DNA from: Zygnema cylindricum
Lineage: Eukaryota > Streptophyta > Zygnematophyceae > Zygnematales > Zygnemataceae
Assembly (NCBI GenBank): GCA_037447655.1
Contig: JBBHKE010002794.1
Location: 126,001-186,000 of the forward strand
Reading direction: 5' to 3'
Length of the DNA: 60,000 bases
Shown: positions 33,434 through 45,145 of the stretch, in pieces
How the letters are laid out: each line of letters opens with the position of its first letter
Position numbering within the stretch: position 1 is the first letter of the stretch
Notes under the pieces: model-generated
The model's database searches: none
Told to the model about the DNA's origin: nothing
What the model saw: the letters and a program-made list of their open reading frames with translations, nothing else
Program-made: the position numbers and the translations under genes

Positions 33434-34400
33434 ATAGAGTCAATAGTTGTCTCCTTGAAATACCCAAATAGTTATAGTTAAGCGGTGTTGTAAGAGCAGA
33501 AAGTACAAAATGGACAAAAAACCCTATAAGGTGATTACACGAGGGCTGTAACTTGCATTACTAGCCATTATTGGGCAAAAAACCATAAAAATCGTAAATT
33601 TCAAATAATTTTCTGTATTATTAATACTATCCTGTATCTAATAGAGTCATTCTTTTCTTGATATACATTACGTAGTTTTTATGTGTTGGCCATACCACCC
33701 TTTTTGTACCCCCGGACTTAGATGGTTTACCATCGTGCTTTTTAATTTATCCTGCCTCTCAGTTACAACTTAACATTTTTACAAGCTCAAAAAGTGAAAA
33801 AGCCTTATAAGGTGATTATAAGAGGGCTATTACTGTTCTTTCCAGCCTAATTGGTCATTAATTGCAATAATTGTACAGAAAATATTTTAAGATTCTTATA
33901 TTTTCTCACATTTTTCTTACATTTTTCCTACATTTTCTCTACATTTCTTTACATTTTTTTTACGTGTTCTTTACATTTTTCGGTATGGTTATTACTATGA
34001 CTGACTTGTAAGGGTTTGTAAATATGATTATCCGTATATAATTATTATGTATCATTATAATTATCCTAAATAGTGTGGAAAGCCCTCAAAAGTAAACAAA
34101 AGAGAAACGAAAACAATTGTTCTTCCTCGAATGGATTAGAATGTGAACTACGAAACAATGCGTAAAATATAAAAATGCCGGAGAAGACAAAAACAAAAAA
34201 AGTACGAATCATAACGGAAACGAAGAACATGGAACGGAAAACAACGATTGTAATCTACCAACTAAGGTTCTCAACTTGTCTCACATGAGACAATGACATG
34301 CAAAAAAAAAAAAAAACCTAAAAAATCCTAAAAAACCCTAAAAGACTGCATGTAAAGAGCTTTGGAAGTCAGTTTACAACTTTTCCTCTTTTTTTTTTTA
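33434..34400. other. AT-rich spacer with two short repeats, no gene
   Basis: Contains a direct repeat 281 bp apart (near 33516-33580 and 33796-33860; shared TATAAGGTGATTA and GAGGGCT). It also has a stretch at 33715-33751 (GACTTAGATGGTTTAC...GCTTTTTAAT) shared with the 3' end of the LINE-like relic at 43422-43458. Otherwise A+T-rich with TTTTTACATTTTT runs. No ORF with protein features. Confidence 0.6.
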
Positions 34401-34517
34401 TTTTATTTCTTCCTACCGATTCCTTTTTGTTACAATTTAAAGAACCTTTGTACAATACTCCCATTTCACGTTATAATCTAATTAGTTCCCAACCCATTGT
34501 TACTGTTAAGTACACGA

Positions 34518-34800
34518 GAGAATTCCAATTTCCTCCCCCTCCTCACTCTCCTCCCTCCCCTCCACTTTTTTTCACTCACTCTCTCTCCCCTCCTTATCCT
34601 CCTCCAACCCCCAAGTGGTCACACCAGTCCTGCCCTAAGTCCTCACTCTCCTACCCCTCCCTCCCCTTCCTCTCCCTCTCTCCTCCTCACCAATTTTCGC
34701 CACTTTCTACATCACCTCCCTCTTCCTCTCCCTACCCACAACCTCCCCCGCTCCCTCTCTCCTCCCTTCTTTCCCTCTCTCTCCCTTTCCATACATCCTT
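34518..34800. repeat. CT-rich low-complexity tract
   Basis: Irregular CCTCCC/CTCTCC sequence over about 280 bp. It yields Pro/Ser/Leu-rich ORFs in two frames that are artefacts of composition. Confidence 0.8.
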
Positions 34801-35430
34801 TGTTTGCTCCAAAAAAATAACAATTTTTGACGTCGAATCAATACCGTGGAAGTTGATACTTTTCACACGCTTTCCCTTCTTATGTTAAGGGGGAAAAACT
34901 TGAACAATAAACGTTTTTCACATGGAAACACGTTTTACAAGAGGAAAAAACGCTTCTCGAGGAAAAACAAGTCCGTTTCTATACTCACTTTTTTGAGTTT
35001 TATTGCTTTATACGGACTGTAAATGAACCTGCAATAAAAAAAAGGAAGAAAAGGGAAAAAAAAAGGAATACAAGATAAAGAAATAAGATAATAACATCTT
35101 TGGGAGGAGGAGGAGGAAGAGGAGGACGAGGAGCATATTATTATATATTTTAATCACACTTTTCGTCTTTTATTGCTTTATAATCACTGTACATGAACCT
35201 GTCATAAAAAAAAAGGCATATGTGAAATATCAACCTGTGTGTAAAAAAAACACGATTGGCTGCGAGTATTATAAAGAAAAAGAAGCACACAAGGTTTTTT
35301 ACAGGTCTCAGGGTTCTTAAAGGGATTCTAGTTAGGGATTTTAGGGTTTTTAGGGTTTTCTCCTTGGAATGATATCTCCTGTTAAACGAGAAATAATAAA
35401 AACGTTTAAACGTGAAATGAAGATAGCGAT
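34801..35430. other. AT-rich stretch with telomere-like motifs; no exon recognised
   Basis: A duplicated sentence (GGACTGTAAATGAACCTGCAATAAAAAAA near 35014 and CACTGTACATGAACCTGTCATAAAAAAA near 35186) and GGATTTTAGGGTTTTTAGGG at 35336-35355. The missing 3' exon of the minus-strand TRAPPC6 gene could lie here or further left; I could not find it. Confidence 0.5.
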
Positions 35431-36472
<1,042 letters not shown>

Positions 36473-36484
36473 CCCAGGACTTAC

Positions 36485-36740
36485 ATGATGGTAAAGTAGC
36501 GACCTCAGCTAGAACAGAGCAAGAAACACCGAGATTGGTTAAAGCTCCTCGGATAATGCCACATGGAAAGTATAAATACTGGCTAGCTGCCACAACTGCC
36601 TTAACCGCTCCTGTTTCACCATTGGTAGTCAAGTTCTTAGATACCGTTCCCATGGCATCCATTTCCTCTTGACTGGCCATGACATCAGCAGATATCCTGG
36701 TGAGCCAACGGAACTTGGTATCTTGAAGCACAAAGACTCC
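36485..36740 (-). CDS. TRS33: TRAPPC6/Trs33 subunit of the TRAPP tethering complex, exon with the C-terminal half
   Basis: 85 codons plus 1 nt. The translation starts [17 protein letters not shown] and continues to [18 protein letters not shown] and A-E-V-A-T-L-P-S, the signature of the Bet3-fold subunit TRAPPC6 (yeast Trs33). That protein is part of the core of TRAPP, which activates Rab1/Ypt1 and tethers vesicles at the Golgi. The acceptor is TTTTGCAG at 36748-36741, the donor GTAAGT at 36484-36479. The family ends only about 10 residues later, so one short last exon is missing. Between Ile-Ser and Tyr-Leu-Tyr there is a loop of about 40 residues, longer than in animals but similar in position to the plant loop. 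Confidence 0.9.
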
Positions 36741-37182
36741 CTGCAAAACAAAAATCAAACAAATAAACAAATAAGTAAATAAGTAATCGAATAAATAAAG
36801 AACCATCGCATCATACAAAGGCAAAAAGCTGGAACTTGGTATCTTGAAGTACAAAGACTCCCTGCAAAACAAAGAAATAATCAAATAAACAAATAAGTAA
36901 ACAAGTAAATAAATAATTAAATGAACAAAAAAGGCAGAAAGCTGGAACTTGGTATACAGCACAAAGACTGCCTGCAAAACAAATAAAATAACAAATAAGT
37001 AAATAAGTAATCAAATATATAAAAAACCATCGCGTCATACAAAGGCAAAGAGCTGGAACTTGGTATCTTGAAGTACAAACACTCAATTCAATAACGAAAT
37101 AAGCAAACAAATAAATAAATACATAAACAAACAAATATATAAGTAAATTATCCAAAAACCATCGCATCATACAAAGGCAAAA
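36710..37182 (-). repeat. Four tandem copies of a TRAPPC6 intron/exon boundary segment
   Basis: Units 36710-36830, 36831-36943, 36944-37054 and 37055-37182 (111-128 bp). Each begins (plus strand) GGAACTTGGTAT and continues with the exon start, the splice acceptor, a stretch rich in AAATAA/GTAA and usually ACCATCGC.TCATACAAAGGCAAA. Unit 1 contains the real exon start. Units 2 and 3 repeat the acceptor (TTTTGCAG at 36862 and 36972 on the minus strand) and about 30 nt of the exon. Unit 4 has lost the AG. Confidence 0.9.
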
Positions 37183-37488
37183 AGGCATGGCAACACATTG
37201 TTGTTGATTCACAAAATGGGCCTACCTTATTGGTTTCGACATATTGTTTATTTTTATATGTAGTGCAAATGAGACACAAATTGTTTGAATGCAAATCAAA
37301 ATCAAGAGACAACAGGAACAAGTTTGTATTTTTGCAAAAAAAACTCGAAAGTCAACAATATGCAAATCAACAAGATCTCCATATGTTATGTCCCACACAG
37401 GGATAATTACTTGAACATTTTGCAACCAAAAAAAAAGAAGAAAAAACTAATGAAAAAAGGGATATCAAGTGTAATATAGCCAATTCAC

Positions 37489-37606
37489 CCGATGATTTGT
37501 CTTCAGAAAATCGACCTGCTTTCGAAAAACTTCTGACCAAAAGTCTTTGCAGATAAACTTAATCACGTCGAGATGGTCTGTAAATCGTGGTCTATCTTTT
37601 GTGTAC
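37489..37606 (-). CDS. TRS33: TRAPPC6/Trs33, preceding exon
   Basis: 39 codons plus 1 nt: Y-T-K-D-R-P-R-F-T-D-H-L-D-V-I-K-F-I-C-K-D-F-W-S-E-V-F-R-K-Q, then L-K-T-N-H-R. I-K-F-I-C-K-D-F-W is the family's hallmark. Acceptor CCTGCAG at 37613-37607, donor GTGAAT at 37488-37483. It joins the next exon in phase 0 (H-R|G-V-F) across a 748-bp intron. The exon or exons for the first 50 or so residues were not found between 37,607 and 38,500. The gene is transcribed away from the plus-strand gene at 38.6 kb. Confidence 0.9.
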
Positions 37607-37699
37607 CTGCAGGTAATGCAATTGCCATATACTAAATTTGTCAAGAAAACAGCAATAACAATTATAACGGCAGAACCATATGAAACTTCTTTCAATCAT

Positions 37700-38560
37700 T
37701 GACTTGAAAGTGGGTTACATGGTTGATCTCCACTGCTGATTGTGCGTAAAACTTGCTCATCTTGTCATTTTTTGATGCATTAACTGTTCAAAAAGACAAA
37801 GGATGAACTTTAATTGAGAGTGCCATTCCCCCCGTATCCAGAGTAATTATTTACAATGGTTTCTAGCAACGCTGAGTCCTTTAAACCTTATTTGCCAATA
37901 GTTATTTTTTATCAAAAACAATAATTCGTTCAGACTGGTTTTTAACAAGGACTGGTTTTCTACTGATGTGCCTTCTTCGCACTAACTCAAAATTACACCC
38001 ATATATATATATATATGGTACTTCTAAAGGAGACTATCCCAAACATTCGCTACAAGCGTCTATTTGCAACTAGCTATTCCATAGGCATACCTCCAACCAT
38101 TACTAGAGTTTAGTAAATTATTATCGTGTACACTTTATATTAAAATCACACTAAATTATGTTTTGCAACGTGGCTTATCGCAAGCCACTAAGTGATGGCC
38201 GGTGAGGTTCAGAAAATGCACATAAAATTTACAGTAGAGGATATTAACTTGCCAAATTAGAGTAAACCGCATAAATTAGAGTAAATTCCTTTTTGAAACA
38301 GCTCTATCACATAAACTAGAGTAAATTACTCTAATTATTTTTTTCTCTTTTTTTACTCTAATTTTTTCAATACTCTAATTACGATGCGCGGTGTACATGT
38401 AGTTTAGTTACCCCTCCCGTAATGCAAATAGACTATGTGCAGCATAGAAATCACCGTGTGAAATAGTGTGATCACGGACCGTTTCCACCGTTGGATGCCA
38501 TTCTAGTCGTCGCCATCGACGATCAGCTTGCATTCTGTCTGAATTAAAATTTCACATTTT
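37700..38560. other. Intergenic or TRAPPC6 5' region, no exon assigned
   Basis: AT-rich, with (AT)n at 37999-38017. I looked on the minus strand for the N-terminal Trs33 exon and found nothing convincing. A possible short exon near 37720-37795 has plausible splice sites but no clear family resemblance. Confidence 0.4.
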
Positions 38561-38583
38561 GGCCTGCGAAAACACCGGCGGCG

Positions 38584-38590
38584 TATAAAA
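38584..38590 (+). promoter_or_regulatory. TATA box of the plus-strand gene
   Basis: TATAAAA in a GC-rich setting (GGCGGCGTATAAAACTG), 207 nt before the chosen ATG. Transcription would start around 38615. The region between it and the minus-strand TRAPPC6 gene may be a shared divergent promoter. Confidence 0.5.
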
Positions 38591-38796
38591 CTGTGGCCAT
38601 TACCACTGTATTGCCACAGTTTCATCATTTCTTTCAATTTGTTTTCTTTCTCTTTAAAAGGAAAATAATATCTCTGAATTGCTATAAAAGTGCTCAGCTT
38701 CACCTGCAGTTTCATTGTATAGCTGTAGTGTTATCGATTAGATTTTCCTTTCCGACTTTTGGCTCTCTGTTTCTGTCCAAAACCAAAATCACGAAA

Positions 38797-39918
38797 ATGG
38801 CAGATGTTGAAATTCGTTTAGCATCTTCTGGCGCCAAACGTGTAGCTCATGAACTTGAAGGAAAGGATTCTCCGACTAAGAAGAAATTGAAAAGCGAGGC
38901 TATCCAAGATTGTGATCCTCCTCACCTAAAGTCTCAAACGGAGACGAATGAAGTAGAAGTGGAGACTGCAGCAGCTCCCTGTCCAGCAATCCATTCTGTT
39001 TTTGGTGTGCCGCTGGAAGAACACCTCAAAGAAGCGATTCAGAAAGATGTTTTGGAAGGCAATGATGATGTCGGTAGGCGCCTCGTTTGAATTATTACTG
39101 TTGTTCCGTTAGGTACTCACAATTAGAAGCTTGTCAAACCATGTATTTTTACGAATTTGCAGGCGCTGGAGTTCTCCAAGGGCACTTTCTTCCGTAACAA
39201 TTATTTAGCTTGAATAGTAAAAACATCGTTTTTACGAGTCAGGAAAGCAGGCCAAATAAAATTGTTCATTAAATTTTACAATTTACATTGTTATACGTCT
39301 GGTAGATCGTATTTTGTAACTTTATCCATAGCAAACACATTTGCAAATCCTCTGTACTTAAAAAAAAATATAATATGATTTTAATGCAAACTGCTGAATC
39401 GATCTGTGTTCCTCACTGACTCTCCTATGATTTGTCAGATGTTGCTGAGGGTGACTGGGTCGACGAGGACCCTGACGTGTTCGGACATTCCAATGTTTCT
39501 GAACCATCGACCTTTATGCCTATTGATAACCAGGAAGAACCGATTTCAAAGAGCAATTTTACAAAGGTGACCTTCAGCTATACTTTTTCTCCGCTGAAGT
39601 ATGACTGGCTATTTTCACGCCAATGGCTATTCAGTAAATAGTCGACCTTGTATTTGTTCTTGTTCTACTTAAGCTACTATACGCTGGTAACGTGCATCCA
39701 AAACAAAGTATTAACTGACTTTCAAAGTTTGCTTTTATGCTTTTTTGGTGTATATTTACTGTTAAGTTGTAATAGCAGCAGAGAATGTGCTACTAATATA
39801 ATTGCTAAGTCTCTAACAATTTATTTTTTTATGAACTGCCAATTCTCTCCAGGCATTACTTTTAGTCAAAGATAAGAATTCCAGTGGAGCCAACGGAAGC
39901 ATGGCGTCAGAGCAATAA
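38797..39918 (+). CDS. Unrecognised 156-residue nuclear-type protein, three exons
   Basis: Exons 38797-39073, 39439-39566 and 39853-39918 with donors GTAGGC and GTGACC and acceptors TTTGTCAG and CTCTCCAG; phases agree and the protein ends Q-stop at 39918. The ATG is in a strong context (GAAAATGG). Visible features: a basic cluster S-P-T-K-K-K-L-K (residues 25-32) that could be a nuclear localisation signal; a middle part V-F-G-V-P-L-E-E-H-L-K-E-A-I; and an acidic patch E-G-D-W-V-D-E-D-P-D-V-F-G. No signal peptide, membrane segment or known domain. AATAAA overlaps the stop codon. I do not recognise the family. The gene model rests on splice signals and frame only. Confidence 0.62.
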
Positions 39919-41251
39919 AAAAGTGGAAACGTCATCAACACAGTGTATCAGGGACTTGTCTTTAGGCCAGACACAATTACGTATCCTTCAGATTTTTTGG
40001 CATTATTATCTAAAGTGGACTGCGTCCTGATTCACAGCCAACCGACAGAAGGTGAATGGCCAACATGTGGAGCTTGGATAACTTCATTTTTGGCTTATGG
40101 CATCTCAGATTTTATATGCAGTAATGACGCACTGTTCCTTTCGAATAACCACATCATATCTACGTGATCCTCGGGGATATCATTTGACCTAAGTATTTCT
40201 TGCGTTGACTCTGATTGGCTTGGCAGGTATGGTTATAGTATGGTATAATATAAAAAATAAGTCATGGTGATAGGTGGTATAATATGAAGTCGGACAGTGC
40301 AGTGAAGCTGCCAGTATTCATCCAGCATCTCTAGCGGTTTTCTCTTTCTGTACCTTAAAAATTAAACATTTACTTTCTAGCAGGTCTGCAAGTTTTTGAA
40401 GAACATTCTTAATGTAACACTGGATCTCTCTATCTTTCTGAATATCCTTGGTAGCCATTTTTTTTGTCTATTTTTTGTGAATATGATTGTGCGAACAAGT
40501 GAAGGCAATGTACTGATTACGTACTATTTGTGATTTTCTCCTGAGTTTTGGAGATTGTTCCCTCCTAAGTTTTGGTGATTTGATGACTTTAACAACTCGA
40601 CACTTTTTTGTATCATATTGTCAAATTGCAATTTTAGAAGACAGTCCACAAAAAAACAACATGTGCGCTGAAGAGTATGCCTGCCTCATTCCTATATCAC
40701 ACAAAGGTTGGTCCTAACCAAGCAAAGCTGTCTGAACTATGAAAAAGATGAATTGCATGATATTTTCTATAAATGTCACATTTCTCCCTTTCTTGGATGT
40801 TTAGAACCAAAGACCTGGAAAATGTCAACCAAATAATCGTAGTAACGAACTAAGCATATGAGCTTATAATTAGCAGCCAACTAATGTCTTAAATGTGGCA
40901 GTGCCTTTTTACAAACCAGCAAACCTAAACACCAGTCTAAAAGAAAATGACCTGAAATGCCTAATGCAAAGAATCTATTGTTGACAAGTTCGTGTTGGGA
41001 CCATTACCAAGGTTTTACAACAACATTTAAAAAGAAACTATTCTTCTCCTTCCAACCATATAGTCCACAGTTCCTCCAGATTTTCGTCATGAGATCCGTG
41101 CAACCAAACGACGATTCCACCTTATTTTCCTCCCTTCCGGTCTCTATGACCTTCGTCATTTTACTTCTTAATACTAAAGAAATCACTGAAAAAACATTGA
41201 AATTTTACCTATAGAGAAAGCGTGTCAATAAATGAAGTATTGAGCAGGCAC
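39919..41251. other. Downstream non-coding region
   Basis: AT-rich with no convincing exon. It may include the 3' UTR of the plus-strand gene. An open stretch at 39943-40167 has no ATG start and no protein features. TATGGTATAATAT-like repeats at about 40230-40285. Confidence 0.5.
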
Positions 41252-41357
41252 ATCACTAGAGAGATAACAAAGACAAGAAAATTAGCAATTATAATCATTT
41301 TGCATATCACTAGAGAGATAACAAAGACAAGAAAATTAGCAATTATAATCATTTTGC
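41252..41357 (+). repeat. 54-bp tandem duplication
   Basis: Two almost perfect copies (starting ATCACTAGAGAGATAACAAA at 41252 and 41306). Confidence 0.9.
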
Positions 41358-41639
41358 TACTGGAAATCTATAAATACTTTTATCAATAAATAGGACAACC
41401 ACTTGCATCATGATCTTGGGTGGGCTAAGAAACGTTTTTCTTTGGTGTGTTGCAATCAAATGTTTGAGATAAATTGTTAGCCGTCAATAAGTGAATAAAG
41501 TGTCAATAGCAAAAGGGAAGCCATTCGCCAGGTCAATAATGTGAGTGGGATTCAATCAACCTTACTAATTTATTTAGACTAAGTCATACCATCCTATAAA
41601 TTTTTCAATGATCACTTGGCCCAACTCAACATTTTTTTT

Positions 41640-43470
41640 CAGCCATCAAAGTGTGTTGTTTGGACCCCTCGTGCTATTCCGCCTTCTTTTATTGTCCACT
41701 TAATTATCAGACGACTCTTCCATCCAAGGGCATTATTGTGTTGGATTGCCCGCTTGGTTTGGATCTTTTCATGACTCAATTTCTTAATTCTGCTCTTGAC
41801 AAATTTTTCCCACGTGGACGAACTTCCCAACCTTTCTGATGTGGTATTTGCTCTTTTGACAAAGTGTTCCTCCATCGCCCTTCCTACCTTACTCACACTT
41901 CAACTCCCACCCCGTCGTTGTCTCCTCTTTTTCTGCCTTTGGTGATCGCCTCATGGACGTCCTTCAAACTTTTTTAGGTCGTGGGGCCCTAAATCGCGAG
42001 TCTAGGCCTGTAGCCCACCTTCCTCTCTTCCTGTCTGGCGGTTTGGGTTTACAATCAACGCTACGTGGTTTGGGTTTACAATCAACGCTACGTGCTGCTC
42101 CTGTTGCCTATTTGTTAAGTCGGTGACTTATTGCCTTCGCTCTTCTCGATCGTTTTTTGGTTGGGGACACTTCTGTTATTGCTACTGTTGTCCCTTGTGT
42201 TTCTTTCCGTATGCTTACGTTCCAACAGTTCATTTTGCATGCGTCATGTTCTCTTCCTCTTGGTGTTGTGGTAACATTGCCTGTTCATTTCACTGTTATG
42301 ACATCAGTTACGCGTGTCGAGGAATCCAATTTTGATGAGGTTGTTACCGCCCTTACAACCAAGCCTCTCGAGGCGCTTCTTTCTAATTCCTCGCGTGCAC
42401 GCTTTCTCTTTTATGGTGGGCCTAGTTCCAAAGCTTAGTTATTGGCTACACCTATTTTATCCACCCCTTGTTTCACGCCGGTTTAATTCACTACGACCCT
42501 CACGTTTCGGCTTCGCCTCCCTCATCCACCTTTGTTTGGCTCTCTTGTTTGCTTGTGTGACAGTATTTGGATCTTGACGACATCTATTTGATTTGTTGCT
42601 CACACGGGGGCGTGTTGATTCCAACGCACGACACTGTTTGTGACACCATGATACCCATCGCTTCTTAGGGGAGATTTTTCGTTTGTCATGAGGTTTCCCA
42701 CATTATTCCTTCGCCACGGATTGATATTGAACTAATTGAATATGCACGTCGCACATTTGGTGACATTATTTTGAGGAACGCTACCTTGGTTAATAGTCGT
42801 TATTCAAGCGGCTTGGCATGTTGGAGTGGCCACTTGTTACGCGGCTAGGAAAACGGAGCGTGGTTATGCCCACGTCATACTATCCATGGCTTTATTCCGA
42901 TGACAATCCAGATATTTGGTTGTATGGGTAGGGCTTTGGACAAGTTTCTCCGTGCTTCTGGTTGGCGCTAGTTCGAGCGTCGAGGTCTTAGGAGCCCTCT
43001 TGCTTCGATTCATACTTTTTTTTATTTCTTTTTGTTGTCAACATTTATCTGTGACATAACAACAAGCGCAAGCTTCTATCCTCCTTCATTTGTCTATTGC
43101 AATTATGGATCGTCGACGTGTTCCTGAACTTCCTCCTCTTGCTTCTTAGAGATTTGGGGACTTACAAGGTTGACTTTCGTAGGATTTTAGTTATATTGGG
43201 GTTTGGTTGAGTCGTTGTTGTTTTCGCACTTTGTCGGGTCTTTCCTTAGGTGTTGGTTGCCTTTTTGGGTGTTCGTGGTTTTCTTGCTATATATCCTTTT
43301 TGTTTGCTTCCCTCCAAATGTAGTTTGTGTGTGTTCGATGTTTTGCCCTCTTTATCTTTTTTATTGACTTCCCTCCAAATAATGTTTGTCAATTTCAGCA
43401 TTGTTTTTTTTTTTCCCCTAGACTTAGATGGTTTACAATCGCGCTTTTTAATAAAATTGTCACCATTGTT
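41640..43470 (+). pseudogene. Decayed LINE-like reverse-transcriptase ORF2, C-terminal half
   Basis: Translated in shifting frames: G-I-I-V-L-D-C-P-L-G near 41722, H-L-P-L-F-L-S-G-G-L-G-L-Q-S-T near 42018, H-D-T-V-C-D-T-M near 42630, and F-I-P-M-T-I-Q-I-F-G-C-M-G near 42891. These resemble the region downstream of the polymerase domain in LINE-derived proteins of plants and algae. Many stops and frameshifts. A 27-bp tandem duplication (42040-42093) sits in the G-L-G-L segment. The tail (43422-43458, ending CTTTTTAATAAA) recurs at 33715-33751. The assignment is by remembered motif resemblance only. Confidence 0.5.
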
Positions 43471-43574
43471 TGACTAGTGTTTTCCACCTGGACAATGTCT
43501 TCCGTGGTATGCTATTTCGTCATTTGAACTTGTTTTTATCGTCTCACAAGTCATGCACTCAAAAGGTTGCCACA

Positions 43575-44585
43575 TGCAATTCTGTGTCCTCCAATAGACT
43601 ACAGAATTCAGGAAGCCTCTAGATAGTTTTTAACTAGCCCACTTCAAGCCACAACCACTGCTGCGCAAGAGAGCAAATTGACCGTCTGATTGCACCCATG
43701 TGCAGCTTGGACTCCCCTAAGTCCGTAGCAAAATGAATCACTGAAAACGGCCAACCAACCGATTAGTTATGAAGTGGCAAAAATGCCAAGTTTATAGAAA
43801 ACCCCCTAAGGGAGAGAGGTCACTACCTACAAAATTCTCTAAGTTCTAAACCCCTCTCACAACCCCTTTTTATTAACGTACAAACCAATCAAACGACTGT
43901 AGGGTACAAAAAGGTACTACGGCTGATGTACTTTCTGTGCAGCCTGTGTACGGCAAGGCCATTGAGTGGACACGTGTCCACTTTTAACTCGTCCTTCTGT
44001 TCCCAGACATTCCCGCGGTCGAATGTTATCTCTCCACGTGTTGCAAGGTCACGCCACGTCCACAAACCACCAAGGTGACCATTCCGCGATTTCGGCAACA
44101 ATATGTATCGTCGGATTACAAACCGACATTCAATATTAGTCGTCGAAACAAATGTCCGATTCATTTGTTTCGTGCGAGATAATGTTTTGCAATATATATT
44201 ACTTGGTTCTATGTTGTTTCATTCGTCATTTCTATAATCAGATTCAGGGTCAAAAACATAGTTTAAATAAATATAACACCCTATAAATTTTAACGAACAT
44301 CTACGACAAACCGTTTAGAGCTAACGGTAACGCCTCGCTCTGTCGGTCAGAGGTTTAAGTCTTACCGAACTCAACCTTTTGTAGAGAGTGATATATGTCA
44401 CTCTTTATTCTTGCTTGCTAAACTAGAAGAGCCATGGCTCAACCACCCTGTCTATCCTTTAGTGACTACAACAAGTATGGTGGGTAGAGAGAGGAGGTGG
44501 AGGCAGGCTGTCCGCCCTTTTCTTTTTCTATTGTACTGATCTATTTAGACCTAGAAAATACCATATAAATCTAATATTTTCAACA
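43575..44585 (-). repeat. E8 3' LTR (1,011 bp)
   Basis: Starts TGCAATTCTGTGTCCTCCA (complement of the E2 LTR end with its gag start) and ends TTTTCAACA against a polypurine tract complement (CTCCCCTTATTTTCTAG). The left flank 43570-43574 is CCACA. Antisense tRNA-like segment at about 44305-44378 (AGAGGTTTAAGTCTTACC). Family B. Confidence 0.9.
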
Positions 44586-45145
44586 CTCCCCTTATTTTCT
44601 AGTCTAACTTTAACTTTAGTTTTAGTCCACATTTTTCTCTGCAATATTTTAACTTGGGAAAAGGCACTGGTTTTGCATCATATTAGCCACCATTTCCTCA
44701 TCTAATCTATATAGAAGATTCACAATCTTATTCTCAACTTTTTCTCTTACAAAACCGAACCTTATGTCCATATGCTTAGCCTTGAAATGAGTTTTCGATT
44801 AGCTGCAATTGCAATGGCAGCTTGATTATCACAAAACACTTCATGCACTCCCTTTTTCATATACCCCAGTTCTTGCAACAAGAACTTGACCCACATCAAC
44901 TCTTTCATAGCAAAACAAGAGGCCATATACTCAGCCTCCATAGTAGACTGAGCAACCACCTTTTGTTGCTTATTGCTCCAACAGCAAGCACCTTCCCCCA
45001 CATAAAACACATACCCAGAAGTGCATCTTCTCATACGTGCATCCCCATAACTAGCATCACTCCAAGTAGTGATTTCATTGTGCTCCCCTCAGAAATGCAA
45101 CCATAACTCTTTGGTTCCTACTAGATATCTCATGACTCTCTTGGC
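44586..45145 (-). pseudogene. E8 RNase H, split by E9
   Basis: Reverse strand: W-S-D-A-S-Y-G-D-A-R near 45050, 45034-44762 with R-R-C-T-S-G-Y-V-F-Y-V-G-E-G, S-T-M-E-A-E-Y-M-A-S and F-C-D-N-Q-A-A-I, then V-R-E-K-V and K-P-V-P-F to the polypurine tract. It is interrupted at 45145 by E9 and continues at 51063. A frameshift near 44800 and a stop near 45090 disable it. Confidence 0.88.

Noticed and set aside
34427-34888. Pro/Ser-rich ORFs in two overlapping plus frames
   Set aside because: Low-complexity CT-rich DNA is open in several frames at once; no domain, no splice context.
36710-37182. CRISPR-like array
   Set aside because: Four tandem units without unique spacers, containing a gene's splice site, in a eukaryotic intron.
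37720-37795. Additional upstream exon of TRAPPC6
   Set aside because: Splice sites are possible but the translated residues do not resemble the family's N-terminal region well enough.
38593-38796. Upstream start for the 38.8-kb gene
   Set aside because: The frame is open from 38593, but the codon there is GTG and lies at the predicted transcription start. ATG 38797 has a strong context.
39943-40167. 74-codon ORF after the 156-residue gene
   Set aside because: No ATG start, no motif, no plausible splice link to the gene; probably 3' flanking sequence.
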